In this document: one piece after another, positions 16,923 through 25,102 of the stretch
Layout: each line of letters opens with the position of its first letter
Numbering within the stretch: the stretch's first letter is position 1
Assembly: GCA_002695185.1 (NCBI GenBank)
Contig: NZOF01000036.1
Coordinates: 1-30,714 of the forward strand
Source: Erythrobacter sp.
GTDB taxonomy: Bacteria; Pseudomonadota; Alphaproteobacteria; Sphingomonadales; Sphingomonadaceae
Reading direction: 5' to 3'
DNA length: 30,714 nucleotides
Position numbers and translations under genes: made by a program
Notes under the pieces: model-generated
Told to the model about the DNA's origin: nothing
The model's database searches: none
What the model saw: only the letters and a program-made list of their open reading frames with translations

Positions 16923-17411
16923 TCACCCAGCATCGGTACCAAACTGCATCCGGCTGCGCGCCGCATTGCGCGAGTCGGTCGCCGGCACCAGCCCGGCCAC
17001 CTTGCCCAGGCCGAAGGGCGGCATGTTGGCATAGATCGTCTCATGCGCGCCGCCGCCGACCGTATAGGTTTCGTGGAAGATACCTACGGTTCCGTCACTC
17101 CCGACATTCTTGTTGAACGCCACCCAGGCCGGCCAGTGCTTCTCGTCGCGCGAGCGGGCATAGCGTTCGAGGCTATCGAAATCCTTCCAATATTGCAGCA
17201 ACATCACCTGCCGCGGCCCCTGCAGGCAATATTCGGTGCCGAGAAAACCGCTATCCGGATTAGCCGAAAGCTCTTTCAGCATCGGTCCCATCGCGCTGAG
17301 CACAGGCCACCATTTCGCGATCCTGTGGAAATGGTTGATCCGCATTCCGATCACGAACACCACCAGCGGACCCGAGAAATCGGCGGTCATCCGCCCTGAT
17401 ACAACAGCCAT
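16923..17411 (-). CDS. DUF4188 domain-containing protein
   Basis: The 162-residue protein has the clear DUF4188 pattern 'VVFVIGMRINHFHRIAKWWPVLSAMGPMLKEL', 'GFLGTEYCLQGPRQVMLLQYWKDFDSLERYAR', 'HWPAWVAFNKNVGSDGTVGIFHETY' and 'YANMPPFGLGK'. It is probably a dimeric ferredoxin-like (heme-dehydratase or monooxygenase-like) fold; no reaction is established. The ATG at 17411 is chosen because AAGGAG lies 6 bases upstream, although the frame is open to 17468. A palindrome TTTCAAATTGAAA sits in its promoter region, so it may be controlled by a MarR-type or similar regulator. Confidence 0.85.
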   Translation of the reverse strand: MAVVSGRMTADFSGPLVVFVIGMRINHFHRIAKWWPVLSAMGPMLKELSANPDSGFLGTEYCLQGPRQVMLLQYWKDFDSLERYARSRDEKHWPAWVAFNKNVGSDGTVGIFHETYTVGGGAHETIYANMPPFGLGKVAGLVPATDSRNAARSRMQFGTDAG

Positions 17412-17434
17412 GGGCAACTCCTTCGCCAATTCGA

Positions 17435-17447
17435 TTTCAAATTGAAA
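17435..17447. promoter_or_regulatory. Candidate operator palindrome
   Basis: TTTCAAATTGAAA is a perfect 13-base palindrome (6+1+6) placed 24 bases upstream of the DUF4188 start and 51 bases upstream of dnaX. Its AT-richness stands out from the surrounding DNA, and the position fits a repressor site for the DUF4188 promoter. The regulator is not in the window. Confidence 0.45.
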
Positions 17448-17497
17448 CCTAAATGTCAAGCTTCGCAAAACGCGGCTTAGCGCCTACCTAGACCGGT

Positions 17498-19393
17498 ATG
17501 GGTGATTCACCGGACAATTCTGACGGCCTTCCTTGGGAAACCGATACCGAAGACGATATGCCGAGCGCGGCCGATCTGGAAGCTGCGGGGCAGAATTCGA
17601 TGTTCGGCGACGCGCCCGAAGCCATGCCCGATCCCGAACCGGAGGCTGACCGCGCGCCGCCCGAGCCCGAATCTGCCGAGGCTCCGGTTGAAGCTCCTCG
17701 GGCTCAGGCGCCGCAGGCCCCGGCCGATCCAGCACCGACCGCGGCTGCGGCCCCAGCCGAACCGCCGGTAGAGGCCGCGCAGCCCTATCGCGTGCTCGCG
17801 CGCAAATACCGGCCGCAGACTTTTGCCGAACTGATCGGGCAGGATGCCATGGTCCGCACGCTGGCCAATGCCATTGCGCGCGACCGGTTGGCCCATGCCT
17901 TTTTGATGACCGGCGTGCGCGGGGTGGGCAAGACCTCGACCGCGCGCCTGATCGCCAAGGCGCTGAACTGCATCGGCCCCGATGGCGAGGGCGGTCCCAC
18001 GATCAGCCCCTGCGGCGTGTGCGAACCGTGCCAAGCGATTGCCGAGGGCCGCCATATCGACGTGATCGAGATGGACGCCGCATCGCATACGGGCGTGGAC
18101 GATGTGCGCGAGATCATCGAGGCGGTGCGCTATGCCGCCGTTTCGGCGCGCTACAAGATCTACATCATCGACGAAGTCCACATGCTCAGCCGCAACGCCT
18201 TCAACGCGCTGCTCAAGACGCTGGAAGAACCGCCTGCGCATGTGAAATTCCTGTTCGCCACGACCGAGGTCGACAAGTTGCCCGTCACTGTGTTGAGCCG
18301 CACGCAGCGGTTCGACCTGCGCCGTATCCCGGTCGAACTGCTCGAAGCGCATTTCGCCGAAATCTGCCGCAAGGAAGGTGTCGAGGCCGAGGACGAGGCG
18401 CTGCATATCGTCGCCAACGCCGCCGAAGGGTCGGTACGTGACGGGCTTTCGATCCTCGACCAGGCGATCGCCCATGCCGATCTGGATACGGGCGGCATGG
18501 TCACGGCGGAACGCGTGCGCGACATGCTGGGCCTTGCCGATCGCGGGGCGCAGCGGCGGCTGTTCGCCCAGATACTCGATGGCGATGCCAAATCTGCGCT
18601 GGCCGGGGTGGACGATCAATATGCGCTGGGCGTCGAACCGCTGGCGCTGATGCGCAGCCTGATGGACCTTACCCACCGCATCGCGCTGACCCAGGTTTCG
18701 GGCGGCGAGGCTGACGCGACCACTGCCGAAGAACGCGAACAGCTGACCGAATGGGCAGGGCGGCTGGAAGTCGGGCAGGTCCACCGCCTGTGGCAATTAC
18801 TGCTGAAGGGGCACGAGGAAGTGCGCCAGGCACCCGATCCGCTGGTGTCCGCGCGCATGGCCCTGCTGCGCGTGCTGCACGCTTCCACCATGCCCGATCC
18901 GGGCAAACTCGCAAAGCAGCTGGAAGAACTCGCCGCACGCGGTCCGGCAGCCGCCAGCGCTGCGGGCGAGAGCGGGGCAAGCGCGCCCACCGCCGCGCTC
19001 GACTGGGAAGAGCTGGTCGAAAAGGTCTCCGCTGCGGGCAAGCTGCAGGCCGAAAGCATCATGCGCCTGCAGATCCGCCCGATCAGCGTGGAAACCGGCA
19101 AGCTCGTCTATGCGCGCGATGCACGCTATTCAGACGCGATCGAGCCGGTGCTGAAAGACGCGCTCTACGCCGTCACCGAAACGCGCTGGCAGATCGAAAC
19201 CGGTGATCCTTCGCTGGCAAAACCTTCGATGGAAGAAGCGCGGCTGGCCAAAGCCGAAGCGGCAAAAGCGGCAATGCGAGAGCATCCCATGGTGAAAGCG
19301 GTTGAAGCTGCCTTTCCCGATGCCGAAATGATAGAAGACGGCGCCGAACTGCCCCCGATCCGGCGCGAGGTTCCCTGGAACCGCAGAGCATGA
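17498..19393 (+). CDS. dnaX: DNA polymerase III subunit gamma/tau
   Basis: The 631-residue clamp-loader ATPase loads the beta sliding clamp and couples polymerases at the replication fork. After an unusual acidic and Ala/Pro-rich N-terminal extension of about 95 residues, the conserved region starts at 'YRVLARKYRPQTFAELIGQ'. It continues with Walker A 'GVRGVGKTS' (about 138-146), a zinc module (Cys near 158, then 'CGVCEPC'), 'YIIDEVHMLSRNAFNALLKTLEEPP' and sensor 'LFATTEVDKLPVTVLSRTQRF'. Domain III and a tau C-terminal region follow. It is followed 10 bases later by the YbaB gene, the classic dnaX-ybaB order. Confidence 0.95.
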   Translation: MGDSPDNSDGLPWETDTEDDMPSAADLEAAGQNSMFGDAPEAMPDPEPEADRAPPEPESAEAPVEAPRAQAPQAPADPAPTAAAAPAEPPVEAAQPYRVLARKYRPQTFAELIGQDAMVRTLANAIARDRLAHAFLMTGVRGVGKTSTARLIAKALNCIGPDGEGGPTISPCGVCEPCQAIAEGRHIDVIEMDAASHTGVDDVREIIEAVRYAAVSARYKIYIIDEVHMLSRNAFNALLKTLEEPPAHVKFLFATTEVDKLPVTVLSRTQRFDLRRIPVELLEAHFAEICRKEGVEAEDEALHIVANAAEGSVRDGLSILDQAIAHADLDTGGMVTAERVRDMLGLADRGAQRRLFAQILDGDAKSALAGVDDQYALGVEPLALMRSLMDLTHRIALTQVSGGEADATTAEEREQLTEWAGRLEVGQVHRLWQLLLKGHEEVRQAPDPLVSARMALLRVLHASTMPDPGKLAKQLEELAARGPAAASAAGESGASAPTAALDWEELVEKVSAAGKLQAESIMRLQIRPISVETGKLVYARDARYSDAIEPVLKDALYAVTETRWQIETGDPSLAKPSMEEARLAKAEAAKAAMREHPMVKAVEAAFPDAEMIEDGAELPPIRREVPWNRRA

Positions 19394-19403
19394 GGACAGA
19401 CAA

Positions 19404-19745
19404 ATGAAATCGATGGAAGAAATGATCGCCGCCGCCCAGAAGGCTGCAGAACAGATCCAGACGCAGATGAACGACGCGCAGGCCAAGCTCGACACGATCG
19501 AGGTCGAGGGCGCTGCTGGCGGCGGGCTGGTCAAGGTCCGCGCAACCGCTCGCGGCCGGATCATCGGCGTGCAGATCGACGAAAGCCTGATGAAGCCCGA
19601 AGAAAAGCAGATGGTCGAAGATCTCGTCACGGCCGCGTTCAACGATGCGCGCGACAAGGCCGATCGCAAATCTGCCGAAGAAATGGAATCGATCCAGGGC
19701 GGCATGGGCCTCCCGCCGGGCATGAATATTCCCGGTCTGGGCTGA
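19404..19745 (+). CDS. YbaB/EbfC nucleoid-associated protein
   Basis: The 113-residue dimeric DNA-binding protein shows the YbaB pattern: an N-terminal amphipathic helix ('MEEMIAAAQKAAEQIQTQMNDAQAKLDTIEVEG'), then 'GGGLVKVRATARGRIIGVQIDESLM', 'MVEDLVTAAFNDARDKADRKSAEEM' and the Gly/Pro/Met-rich tail 'GGMGLPPGMNIPGLG'. YbaB proteins coat DNA and are co-expressed with the clamp loader and often recR. Here it closes the dnaX unit; a GGACA sequence before the ATG gives a weak ribosome site. Confidence 0.94.
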   Translation: MKSMEEMIAAAQKAAEQIQTQMNDAQAKLDTIEVEGAAGGGLVKVRATARGRIIGVQIDESLMKPEEKQMVEDLVTAAFNDARDKADRKSAEEMESIQGGMGLPPGMNIPGLG

Positions 19746-19808
19746 TCTTTCCTACAATGGTCTTTGCGTGATAAGCCCAGGCCATGGTTTCAAAACCGGA
19801 CATTGGCA

Positions 19809-19859
19809 GGGGCCGCGCGATCAATCGCCGCGGCCCCTTGCATTTGGGACGGGTTTTTT
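19809..19859 (+). terminator. GC hairpin with distal T-run after ybaB
   Basis: GGGGCCGCG (19809-19817) pairs perfectly with CGCGGCCCC (19829-19837) around an 11-base loop. A run of six T (19854-19859) comes 16 bases later, farther than in a canonical intrinsic terminator. It probably ends the dnaX-ybaB transcript or acts as a processing hairpin. The rest of the 19746-20034 gap (about 290 bases) must hold the lon promoter, but no confident -35/-10 or heat-shock promoter could be placed. Confidence 0.5.
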
Positions 19860-20034
19860 ATCTCCAGGGGTGTGCTCCATGTGCTCCACCCTTCAGATTG
19901 GGGCGCATGAAACTGAACGCGGCGCACTGTACACAGCTTAGCCCCCACCGGGCGTTGCACCTTGCAAAGTCGCTACCCATATCTGGTGCCGACACGACGG
20001 CCCCCGACCCGGGCCGCAGATGGACAGAATGCAT

Positions 20035-22428
20035 ATGACAGAGACGTTTCCCCTCCTTCCCCTGCGCGACATCGTGGTTTTCCCCGGCATGGTCGTCCCC
20101 CTCTTCGTGGGGCGCGACAAGTCGGTAGCGGCGCTGGAAGTCGCCATGGAAGGTTCGAAGGACATCTTCCTTCTCTCGCAGCTCGATCCGGGCTGTGATG
20201 ATCCCGAAGGCCGCGACCTCTACGATACCGGGGTGATCGCGCAGGTGCTGCAGCTGCTGAAGCTGCCCGATGGCACGGTGCGTGTGCTGGTCGAAGGCCA
20301 GGCGCGCGCCAAGCTCAACGAATTGCGCACGGTGGGCGAGTATGTCGCTGCCGACGTCACCGAGATCGAGGAACCGACCACGTCGGGCACCGAAATCAGC
20401 GCGATGATGCGCCAGGTGGTCGAACAGTTCGGCGAATACGCCAAGCTCAACAAGAAGATCGGCGAAGATGCGGCAGAGCAGCTTGGCGAGATCGACGATG
20501 CCGGCGATCTGGCAGATACCATCGCCGCCGCGATCCAGGCCAAGGTATCCGACAAGCAGTCATTGCTGGTCGAACCCGATCCGCTGAAGCGGCTGGAAAT
20601 GGTCATGTCCTTCATGGAAGGCGAGCTGTCCGTGCTGCAGGTCGAACGGCGGATCCGTGGCCGCGTGAAGCGCCAGATGGAAAAGACCCAGCGCGAATAC
20701 TACCTCAACGAACAGTTGAAAGCGATCCAGAACGAACTGGGTGATGGCGACGAGGACGGCGGAAACGAGATCGCCGAACTGACCGAGAAGATCGGCAAGA
20801 CCAAGCTTTCGAAGGAAGCGCGCGCGAAGGCGGAAAGCGAGCTGAAGAAGCTCAAGGCCATGCAGCCGATGAGCGCCGAAGCGACGGTGATCCGCAACTA
20901 TCTCGACGTGCTGCTCGGCCTGCCTTGGGGCAAGAAGAGCAAGGTAAAGAAGGACATCGGCGAAGCGCAGGAGATCCTCGATGCGGATCACTATGCGCTC
21001 GAGAAGGTCAAGGACCGGATCATCGAATACCTCGCCGTGCAGGCGCGGACCAACAAGCTGAAGGGCCCGATCCTGTGCCTCGTCGGCCCTCCGGGCGTCG
21101 GCAAGACCAGTCTCGGCAAGTCGATCGCCAAGGCGACCGGGCGCGAATTCGTACGCCAGTCACTCGGCGGCGTTCGCGACGAGGCCGAGATCCGTGGCCA
21201 CCGACGCACCTACATCGGCTCGCTGCCAGGCAAGATCGTCACCAATCTGAAGAAGGCCGGAAAGAGCAATCCGCTCTTCCTGCTCGACGAGATCGACAAG
21301 CTGGGGCAGGACTTTCGCGGCGATCCGGCTTCGGCCCTGCTCGAAGTGCTGGACCCCGAACAGAACAGCAAGTTCCAGGATCACTATCTGGAGCTCGATC
21401 TGGATCTGTCGGACATCATGTTCGTCACCACGGCCAACAGCCTCAACCTGCCGCAGCCGCTGCTCGACCGGATGGAGATCATCCGGCTGGAAGGTTACAC
21501 GGAAGACGAGAAGGTCGAGATTGCGACCCGCCATCTGCTGCAGAAGCAGATCAAGGATCATGGCCTGAAGGACGGCGAATTCGAGCTGACCGAAGACGGA
21601 CTGCGCGACCTGATCCGCTATTACACGCGCGAGGCAGGCGTTCGCACGCTTGAGCGTGAGTTGGCGCGGCTGGCCCGCAAGAGCTTGCGCCGTATCCTCG
21701 AAGGGAAAGCCGAAAGCGTGAAGATCACGCCGGAAAACCTCTCCGACTTCGCCGGTGTGCGCAAGTTCAAGCACGGCATGGGCGAAGAAGAAGCGCAGGT
21801 CGGTGCAGTCACCGGCCTCGCATGGACCGAAGTGGGCGGCGAATTGCTGACCATCGAAAGCGTCACCACGCCGGGCAAAGGCGAGATCAAGACCACCGGC
21901 AAGCTGGGCGAAGTGATGAACGAAAGCGTCGCCGCGGCCTTCAGTTTCGTGAAGGCGCGCGCGCCCCATTACGGCATCAAGCCCAGCATCTTCCAGCGCA
22001 AGAACATCCACATCCACCTTCCCGAAGGCGCGGTGCCCAAGGATGGCCCCAGCGCGGGTATCGGTATGGTGACCTCGATCGTCTCGACCCTGTCGGGCGT
22101 TCCGGTACGGCCTGATGTGGCGATGACCGGCGAAGTCACCTTGAGAGGCCGGGTGCTCCCCATCGGCGGCTTGAAGGAGAAACTCCTCGCGGCGCTTCGT
22201 GGCGGCATCAAGAAGGTGCTGATCCCCGAAGAGAACGTGAAGGATCTCGCCGAGATACCCGAGAATGTGAAGCAGGGTCTCGAGATCGTGGCGGTCAGCC
22301 ATGTCGACGAGGTGCTGGAGCATGCGCTGACTTCGGTTCCCGCACCTATCGAGTGGACCGAGGCGGACGATCTCGCCAGCCAGCCTGGCCACCCGCAAGT
22401 CGGTAGTTTGGCGCCGACTGCCCATTAA
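20035..22428 (+). CDS. lon: ATP-dependent endopeptidase Lon
   Basis: Lon is a cytoplasmic AAA+ serine protease that degrades misfolded and regulatory proteins. From the ATG at 20035 it is 797 residues: an N-terminal LON substrate domain ('[23 protein letters not shown]'), a helical region, and AAA+ with Walker A '[15 protein letters not shown]' (about 350) and Walker B '[11 protein letters not shown]'. The protease domain carries the catalytic Ser in '[11 protein letters not shown]' (about 672) and Lys in '[15 protein letters not shown]' (about 715). In-frame ATGs at 20020 and 20029 are possible; 20035 matches the usual N-terminus. It is followed by a strong hairpin and the HU gene, a conserved neighbour order. 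Confidence 0.95.
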   Translation: MTETFPLLPLRDIVVFPGMVVPLFVGRDKSVAALEVAMEGSKDIFLLSQLDPGCDDPEGRDLYDTGVIAQVLQLLKLPDGTVRVLVEGQARAKLNELRTVGEYVAADVTEIEEPTTSGTEISAMMRQVVEQFGEYAKLNKKIGEDAAEQLGEIDDAGDLADTIAAAIQAKVSDKQSLLVEPDPLKRLEMVMSFMEGELSVLQVERRIRGRVKRQMEKTQREYYLNEQLKAIQNELGDGDEDGGNEIAELTEKIGKTKLSKEARAKAESELKKLKAMQPMSAEATVIRNYLDVLLGLPWGKKSKVKKDIGEAQEILDADHYALEKVKDRIIEYLAVQARTNKLKGPILCLVGPPGVGKTSLGKSIAKATGREFVRQSLGGVRDEAEIRGHRRTYIGSLPGKIVTNLKKAGKSNPLFLLDEIDKLGQDFRGDPASALLEVLDPEQNSKFQDHYLELDLDLSDIMFVTTANSLNLPQPLLDRMEIIRLEGYTEDEKVEIATRHLLQKQIKDHGLKDGEFELTEDGLRDLIRYYTREAGVRTLERELARLARKSLRRILEGKAESVKITPENLSDFAGVRKFKHGMGEEEAQVGAVTGLAWTEVGGELLTIESVTTPGKGEIKTTGKLGEVMNESVAAAFSFVKARAPHYGIKPSIFQRKNIHIHLPEGAVPKDGPSAGIGMVTSIVSTLSGVPVRPDVAMTGEVTLRGRVLPIGGLKEKLLAALRGGIKKVLIPEENVKDLAEIPENVKQGLEIVAVSHVDEVLEHALTSVPAPIEWTEADDLASQPGHPQVGSLAPTAH

Positions 22429-22438
22429 CATATGACAC

Positions 22439-22486
22439 GATGTGCCGCAGCGAATTGCTCGCTGCGGCACATCAAATGCCCGTTTT
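22439..22486 (+). terminator. Strong hairpin after lon
   Basis: GATGTGCCGCAGCGA (22439-22453) and TCGCTGCGGCACATC (22459-22473) form a perfect 15-base-pair stem with a 5-base loop, starting 11 bases after the lon stop. A short TTTT (22483-22486) follows 9 bases later. It is a likely transcription terminator for lon. Confidence 0.8.
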
Positions 22487-22541
22487 GCCGCATAAATAGG
22501 TTTTACATGGTTAAACCCGCCGTTTTCAGGGGAATTTGCCT

Positions 22542-22570
22542 TTGACACGGAGCGCAAAAGGCTCTCAATT
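22542..22570 (+). promoter_or_regulatory. Probable housekeeping promoter of the HU gene
   Basis: A perfect -35 TTGACA at 22542-22547 is separated by 17 bases from a weaker -10-like TCAATT at 22565-22570, about 70 bases before the HU start. The strong -35 suits a highly expressed gene, and the upstream lon terminator implies that HU needs its own promoter. Confidence 0.55.
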
Positions 22571-22640
22571 CCCGGCCTCCCGGTCGAACCGATTCACCGG
22601 ATAACAATTCAGAACTCGTATTGAGGGGGTTTCAAGAATA

Positions 22641-22913
22641 ATGAACAAGAACGATCTGATCGCCGCAGTTGCAGAAACAAGCGGTCTCTCGAAGAGCGAC
22701 GCTTCCAGCGCAGTAGAAGGCGTTTTCGACGCTATCACCAAGTCGCTTTCCGATGGTGACGAAGTACGTCTCGTCGGCTTCGGCACCTTCTCGGTTGCCA
22801 AGCGCAAGGCTTCTACCGGCCGCAACCCGCGCACCGGCGAACCGATGAACATTCCGGCTTCGAACCAGCCGAAGTTCAAGGCCGGCAAGGGCCTCAAGGA
22901 CGCCGTCAACTAA
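22641..22913 (+). CDS. HU family DNA-binding protein
   Basis: The 90-residue histone-like protein bends and compacts DNA as a dimer. The full HU fold is present: N-terminal helices 'MNKNDLIAAVAETSGLSKSDASSAVEGVFDAI', 'DEVRLVGFGTFSVAKRKA', the DNA-intercalating beta arm 'TGRNPRTGEPMNIPASNQPKFKAGK' with its conserved Pro, and the C-terminal 'LKDAVN'. It is likely transcribed alone from the promoter at 22542 and ended by the terminator at 22936. Its placement after lon is the same as for hupB in many proteobacteria. Confidence 0.96.
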   Translation: MNKNDLIAAVAETSGLSKSDASSAVEGVFDAITKSLSDGDEVRLVGFGTFSVAKRKASTGRNPRTGEPMNIPASNQPKFKAGKGLKDAVN

Positions 22914-22935
22914 GACGCCTCGTTCGAATACAGAA

Positions 22936-22972
22936 AACGCCGCAGCAGCCACCCGGCCGCTGCGGCGTTTTT
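22936..22972 (+). terminator. Intrinsic terminator of the HU gene
   Basis: AACGCCGCAGC (22936-22946) pairs with GCTGCGGCGTT (22959-22969), an 11-base-pair stem with a 12-base loop. It is followed at once by T residues (22968-22972), 22 bases after the HU stop codon. It may also work for the convergent lipoprotein gene. Confidence 0.85.
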
Positions 22973-22987
22973 CGTTGCGCGTCGCAG

Positions 22988-23842
22988 TTAGTCGAAAGAG
23001 ATCAACGCCGTCGGAGCCTGCTCGCTCCGCGGCGTCACGTCCCACGTCAAAGCCTGCCCGCGCGCCACTGCCTGCGGCCCTTCATCGGTGTTGTTCGCCA
23101 GAATGCGGCCATCGGTGATGATGGTAAAAGTCCCGTTAGGGAGCGCGACCTCGGGCATCTCCCCGCCTTCGTCTTCCATCATCATCTGCATCATGCCGGC
23201 CACGCCGCCCATCATGCCGTGCATCGGATTGGATCCGCCCGCATTGGCAAAGCCGGGCGCATCCACCCGGACCTGATAGTCCTTGCGCATGACCACGGTC
23301 ACAAAGCTGTTTGCAACCGGCAGTTTCTCGACGACCGGGAATACGAAATCATGGGTCATCCGGCCCGATATCGAAAAGTCGACATCGAACAGGCCATCGC
23401 CCTTGTAGATGACCTGATCCCACCCCCGCTGGCGTGTCAGGCGGTCAGCAAGTTCCTGAGCAGCTTCGGGATCCGAAGGATCGATCCCGCCAAACATGGC
23501 CTTCGCCTGCTCGAGCTCTCGGTGGTTCTTGGCTTCGCGCTCATCCGCCGAAGCGTCCCATTCCGCCCTTTGCTGCTCGATCTCTTCAGCCGAGCAATCA
23601 CGCTCCTCGAAATCGTCGTCCCAGCATTCCGCTTCGAAAGTATTATCGCCCTTGTTCCCCATCGCCGCCAGTTGAGAAAGGGCCAGCATCTGAATCTCAC
23701 CGTCATAGCTGTATGAGAAAGTACCGTCCTTCATCATGTGCAATTCGCTCGTAAACGAGCCAGGCGACAGGAGGCATCCAGACAGTGCTATCGAGCTTGC
23801 GGCGGCCAATGCAATGGCACGGAGTTTTATGGGAACAGTCAT
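22988..23842 (-). CDS. Unknown lipoprotein
   Basis: The 284-residue product has a lipoprotein signal (basic start, hydrophobic 'AIALAAASSIALSGC', lipobox LSGC). 'SPGSFTSELHMMKDGTFSYSYDGEI' follows, then an acidic helical stretch with two Cys (about 73-84; 'ECWDDDFEERDC'), 'YKGDGLFDVDFSISGRMTHDFVFPVVEKLP', a Met/Gly-rich segment (about 205-225; 'MHGMMGGVAGMMQMMM') and 'NGTFTIITDGRILANNTDEG'. I do not recognise a named family; similar lipoproteins seem to occur in Sphingomonadales. The Met-rich stretch could bind copper or be only flexible. The ATG at 23842 follows AGAGGA. It is 21 bases downstream of rlmB, so it is probably in the same operon. Confidence 0.75.
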   Translation of the reverse strand: MTVPIKLRAIALAAASSIALSGCLLSPGSFTSELHMMKDGTFSYSYDGEIQMLALSQLAAMGNKGDNTFEAECWDDDFEERDCSAEEIEQQRAEWDASADEREAKNHRELEQAKAMFGGIDPSDPEAAQELADRLTRQRGWDQVIYKGDGLFDVDFSISGRMTHDFVFPVVEKLPVANSFVTVVMRKDYQVRVDAPGFANAGGSNPMHGMMGGVAGMMQMMMEDEGGEMPEVALPNGTFTIITDGRILANNTDEGPQAVARGQALTWDVTPRSEQAPTALISFD

Positions 23843-23863
23843 CAACTTCCTCTCGGTTCAACC

Positions 23864-24655
23864 TCAGCTTCGCGTGGCGACCGCATAAAGTGCGACCGCT
23901 GCAGCGTTCGACACGTTGAGGCTTTCGATTTCGTTAGAGATCGGCAATTTCGCCAGCGCATCGCAATGCGTTCCGATATTATGGCGCATGCCTTCGCCCT
24001 CTGCGCCCAGTACGATTGCTACCGGTCCAGCAGGAAGCGCCTCGGCGAAAGTCGTATCGGTGTGTCCTGTCAGGCCGATCCGCCAATACCCGGCCTCGGC
24101 CATCTCTTCCATTGCCCGTGCAAGGTTGACGACGCGGATCCACGGCAGTGTTTCCAACGCGCCGGACGCTGACTTTCCGATCACTCCCCCCTCGGGCGGG
24201 GCGTGGCGGTCCTGCGTCACGAGCGCTGCGGCATTGAACGCGACGGCTGAACGCATGATAGCCCCGACATTATGCGGATCGGTGACCTGATCGAGAACGA
24301 CGATCGGCCGGGCAGGATCACCGTCGAGCACCTCATCGAGAAATCTGTCCTCCAAGGCTGCACATTCGAGGACCAGGCCCTGATGCGGTGCGTCCTTCGC
24401 CACCAGACGTGCAAGATCCTGCACATCGGCATATTCCACAGGAAAATCAGCTGGCAGTTCACCGTCGAGCGATGCGACGCCTTCGCGCGTCGCCCACAGT
24501 TTGCGATGCTGGCGTTCCGGGTTCTTCAGCGCAGCCTCGACCGCATGGCGGCCCCACAGGCGTACATGGCCGGCACCGGCCCTGCCGCTGCCGCGGCCAC
24601 CCTTCATACGGCCGGCTCGGCCTCTCAATGCGCGTTTGCGTTCGCCTTTTGCCAT
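23864..24655 (-). CDS. rlmB: 23S rRNA (guanosine-2'-O-)-methyltransferase RlmB
   Basis: The 263-residue SpoU-family enzyme methylates the 2'-OH of G2251 (E. coli numbering) in the 23S rRNA P-loop. A basic N-terminal stretch (about 1-30) precedes the substrate-binding domain ('LWGRHAVEAALKNPERQHRKLWAT'). The SPOUT catalytic motifs follow: 'VVLDQVTDPHNVGAIMRSAVAF' (motif 1), 'VAIVLGAEGEGMR' (motif 2) and 'LPISNEIESLNVSNAAAVALY' (motif 3). The start at 24655 is favoured by AGGAC upstream, although the frame is open to 24706. It is encoded next to tRNA-Tyr on the opposite strand. Confidence 0.93.
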   Translation of the reverse strand: MAKGERKRALRGRAGRMKGGRGSGRAGAGHVRLWGRHAVEAALKNPERQHRKLWATREGVASLDGELPADFPVEYADVQDLARLVAKDAPHQGLVLECAALEDRFLDEVLDGDPARPIVVLDQVTDPHNVGAIMRSAVAFNAAALVTQDRHAPPEGGVIGKSASGALETLPWIRVVNLARAMEEMAEAGYWRIGLTGHTDTTFAEALPAGPVAIVLGAEGEGMRHNIGTHCDALAKLPISNEIESLNVSNAAAVALYAVATRS

Positions 24656-24808
24656 GCTTCTTGTCCTGTAATCCAAATTGCGTGGCGCTCCTGCCAGTGA
24701 GGGCATTGACAGGCAAGCGCCGCTTCGCCAAAGGGGCGCCTCTCGGCAGGGGATACCAAGCGAATCCCCGCATATTTCTCTCTCCGGAGAGAATTGGCGA
24801 ACCGGTGT

Positions 24809-24894
24809 GGACAGGTGGCCGAGTGGTTAAAGGCAGCAGACTGTAAATCTGCCCGCGCAAGCGTACGCTGGTTCGAATCCAGCCCTGTCCACCA
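24809..24894 (+). tRNA. tRNA-Tyr (GTA)
   Basis: An 86-base class II tRNA with encoded CCA. The acceptor stem is GGACAGG (24809-24815) paired with CCTGTCC (24884-24890). The anticodon stem is GCAGA/TCTGC with loop CTGTAAA, so the anticodon is GTA at 24843-24845. A long variable arm and the T-loop GTTCGAATC follow. It is intact and serves as the chromosomal neighbour of the integrase gene, so its 3' end is a likely integration target. Confidence 0.97.
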
Positions 24895-24926
24895 TCGCCC
24901 TTTCTTTCAGCATCTCTCTGTATCCC

Positions 24927-24956
24927 CAGAAATCCATGGAAACCCTTGGATTTCTG
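24927..24956. other. Hairpin just downstream of tRNA-Tyr
   Basis: CAGAAATCCA (24927-24936) and TGGATTTCTG (24947-24956) make a perfect 10-base-pair stem with a 10-base loop. No T-run follows. It could end the tRNA transcript or be part of the island attachment region. Confidence 0.45.
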
Positions 24957-25018
24957 CGGTATATTGCACCTGTCCCGTCCACTTCTGACCATCGCGATCC
25001 ACCCGCATCCGAGGTCGA

Positions 25019-25097
25019 GTGTGGGGGTAATGTGGGGGTAGAGGTGCTTACTCCCACACTCCGAATTGGCGAACTCATGCAGAAAGGTGTGGGGGTA
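25019..25097 (+). repeat. TGTGGGGGTA repeats upstream of the integrase
   Basis: TGTGGGGGTA occurs directly at 25020-25029, 25031-25040 and 25088-25097. An inverted near-copy (TACTCCCACACT) is at 25049-25060. Short G-rich repeats directly before a tyrosine integrase gene are typical of arm-type binding sites for the integrase or its excisionase, and could also give autoregulation. The last copy lies 6 bases from the integrase ATG and overlaps its ribosome site. Confidence 0.65.
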
Positions 25098-25102
25098 GAA
25101 TT

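Noticed and set aside
19950..20034. Heat-shock (sigma-32) promoter for lon, from a CTTGCA and a CCCATAT element
   Set aside because: The elements are present, but the spacers available (9 or about 15 bases) do not fit the 13-14 bases expected.
24706..24711. TTGACA as a -35 element for tRNA-Tyr
   Set aside because: No acceptable -10 sequence lies at 16-18 bases, and it is about 100 bases from the tRNA.
25019..25097. The TGTGGGGGTA repeats as a CRISPR-like array
   Set aside because: Units are only 10 bases, spacing is irregular (1-50 bases), one copy is inverted, and no cas genes are near.
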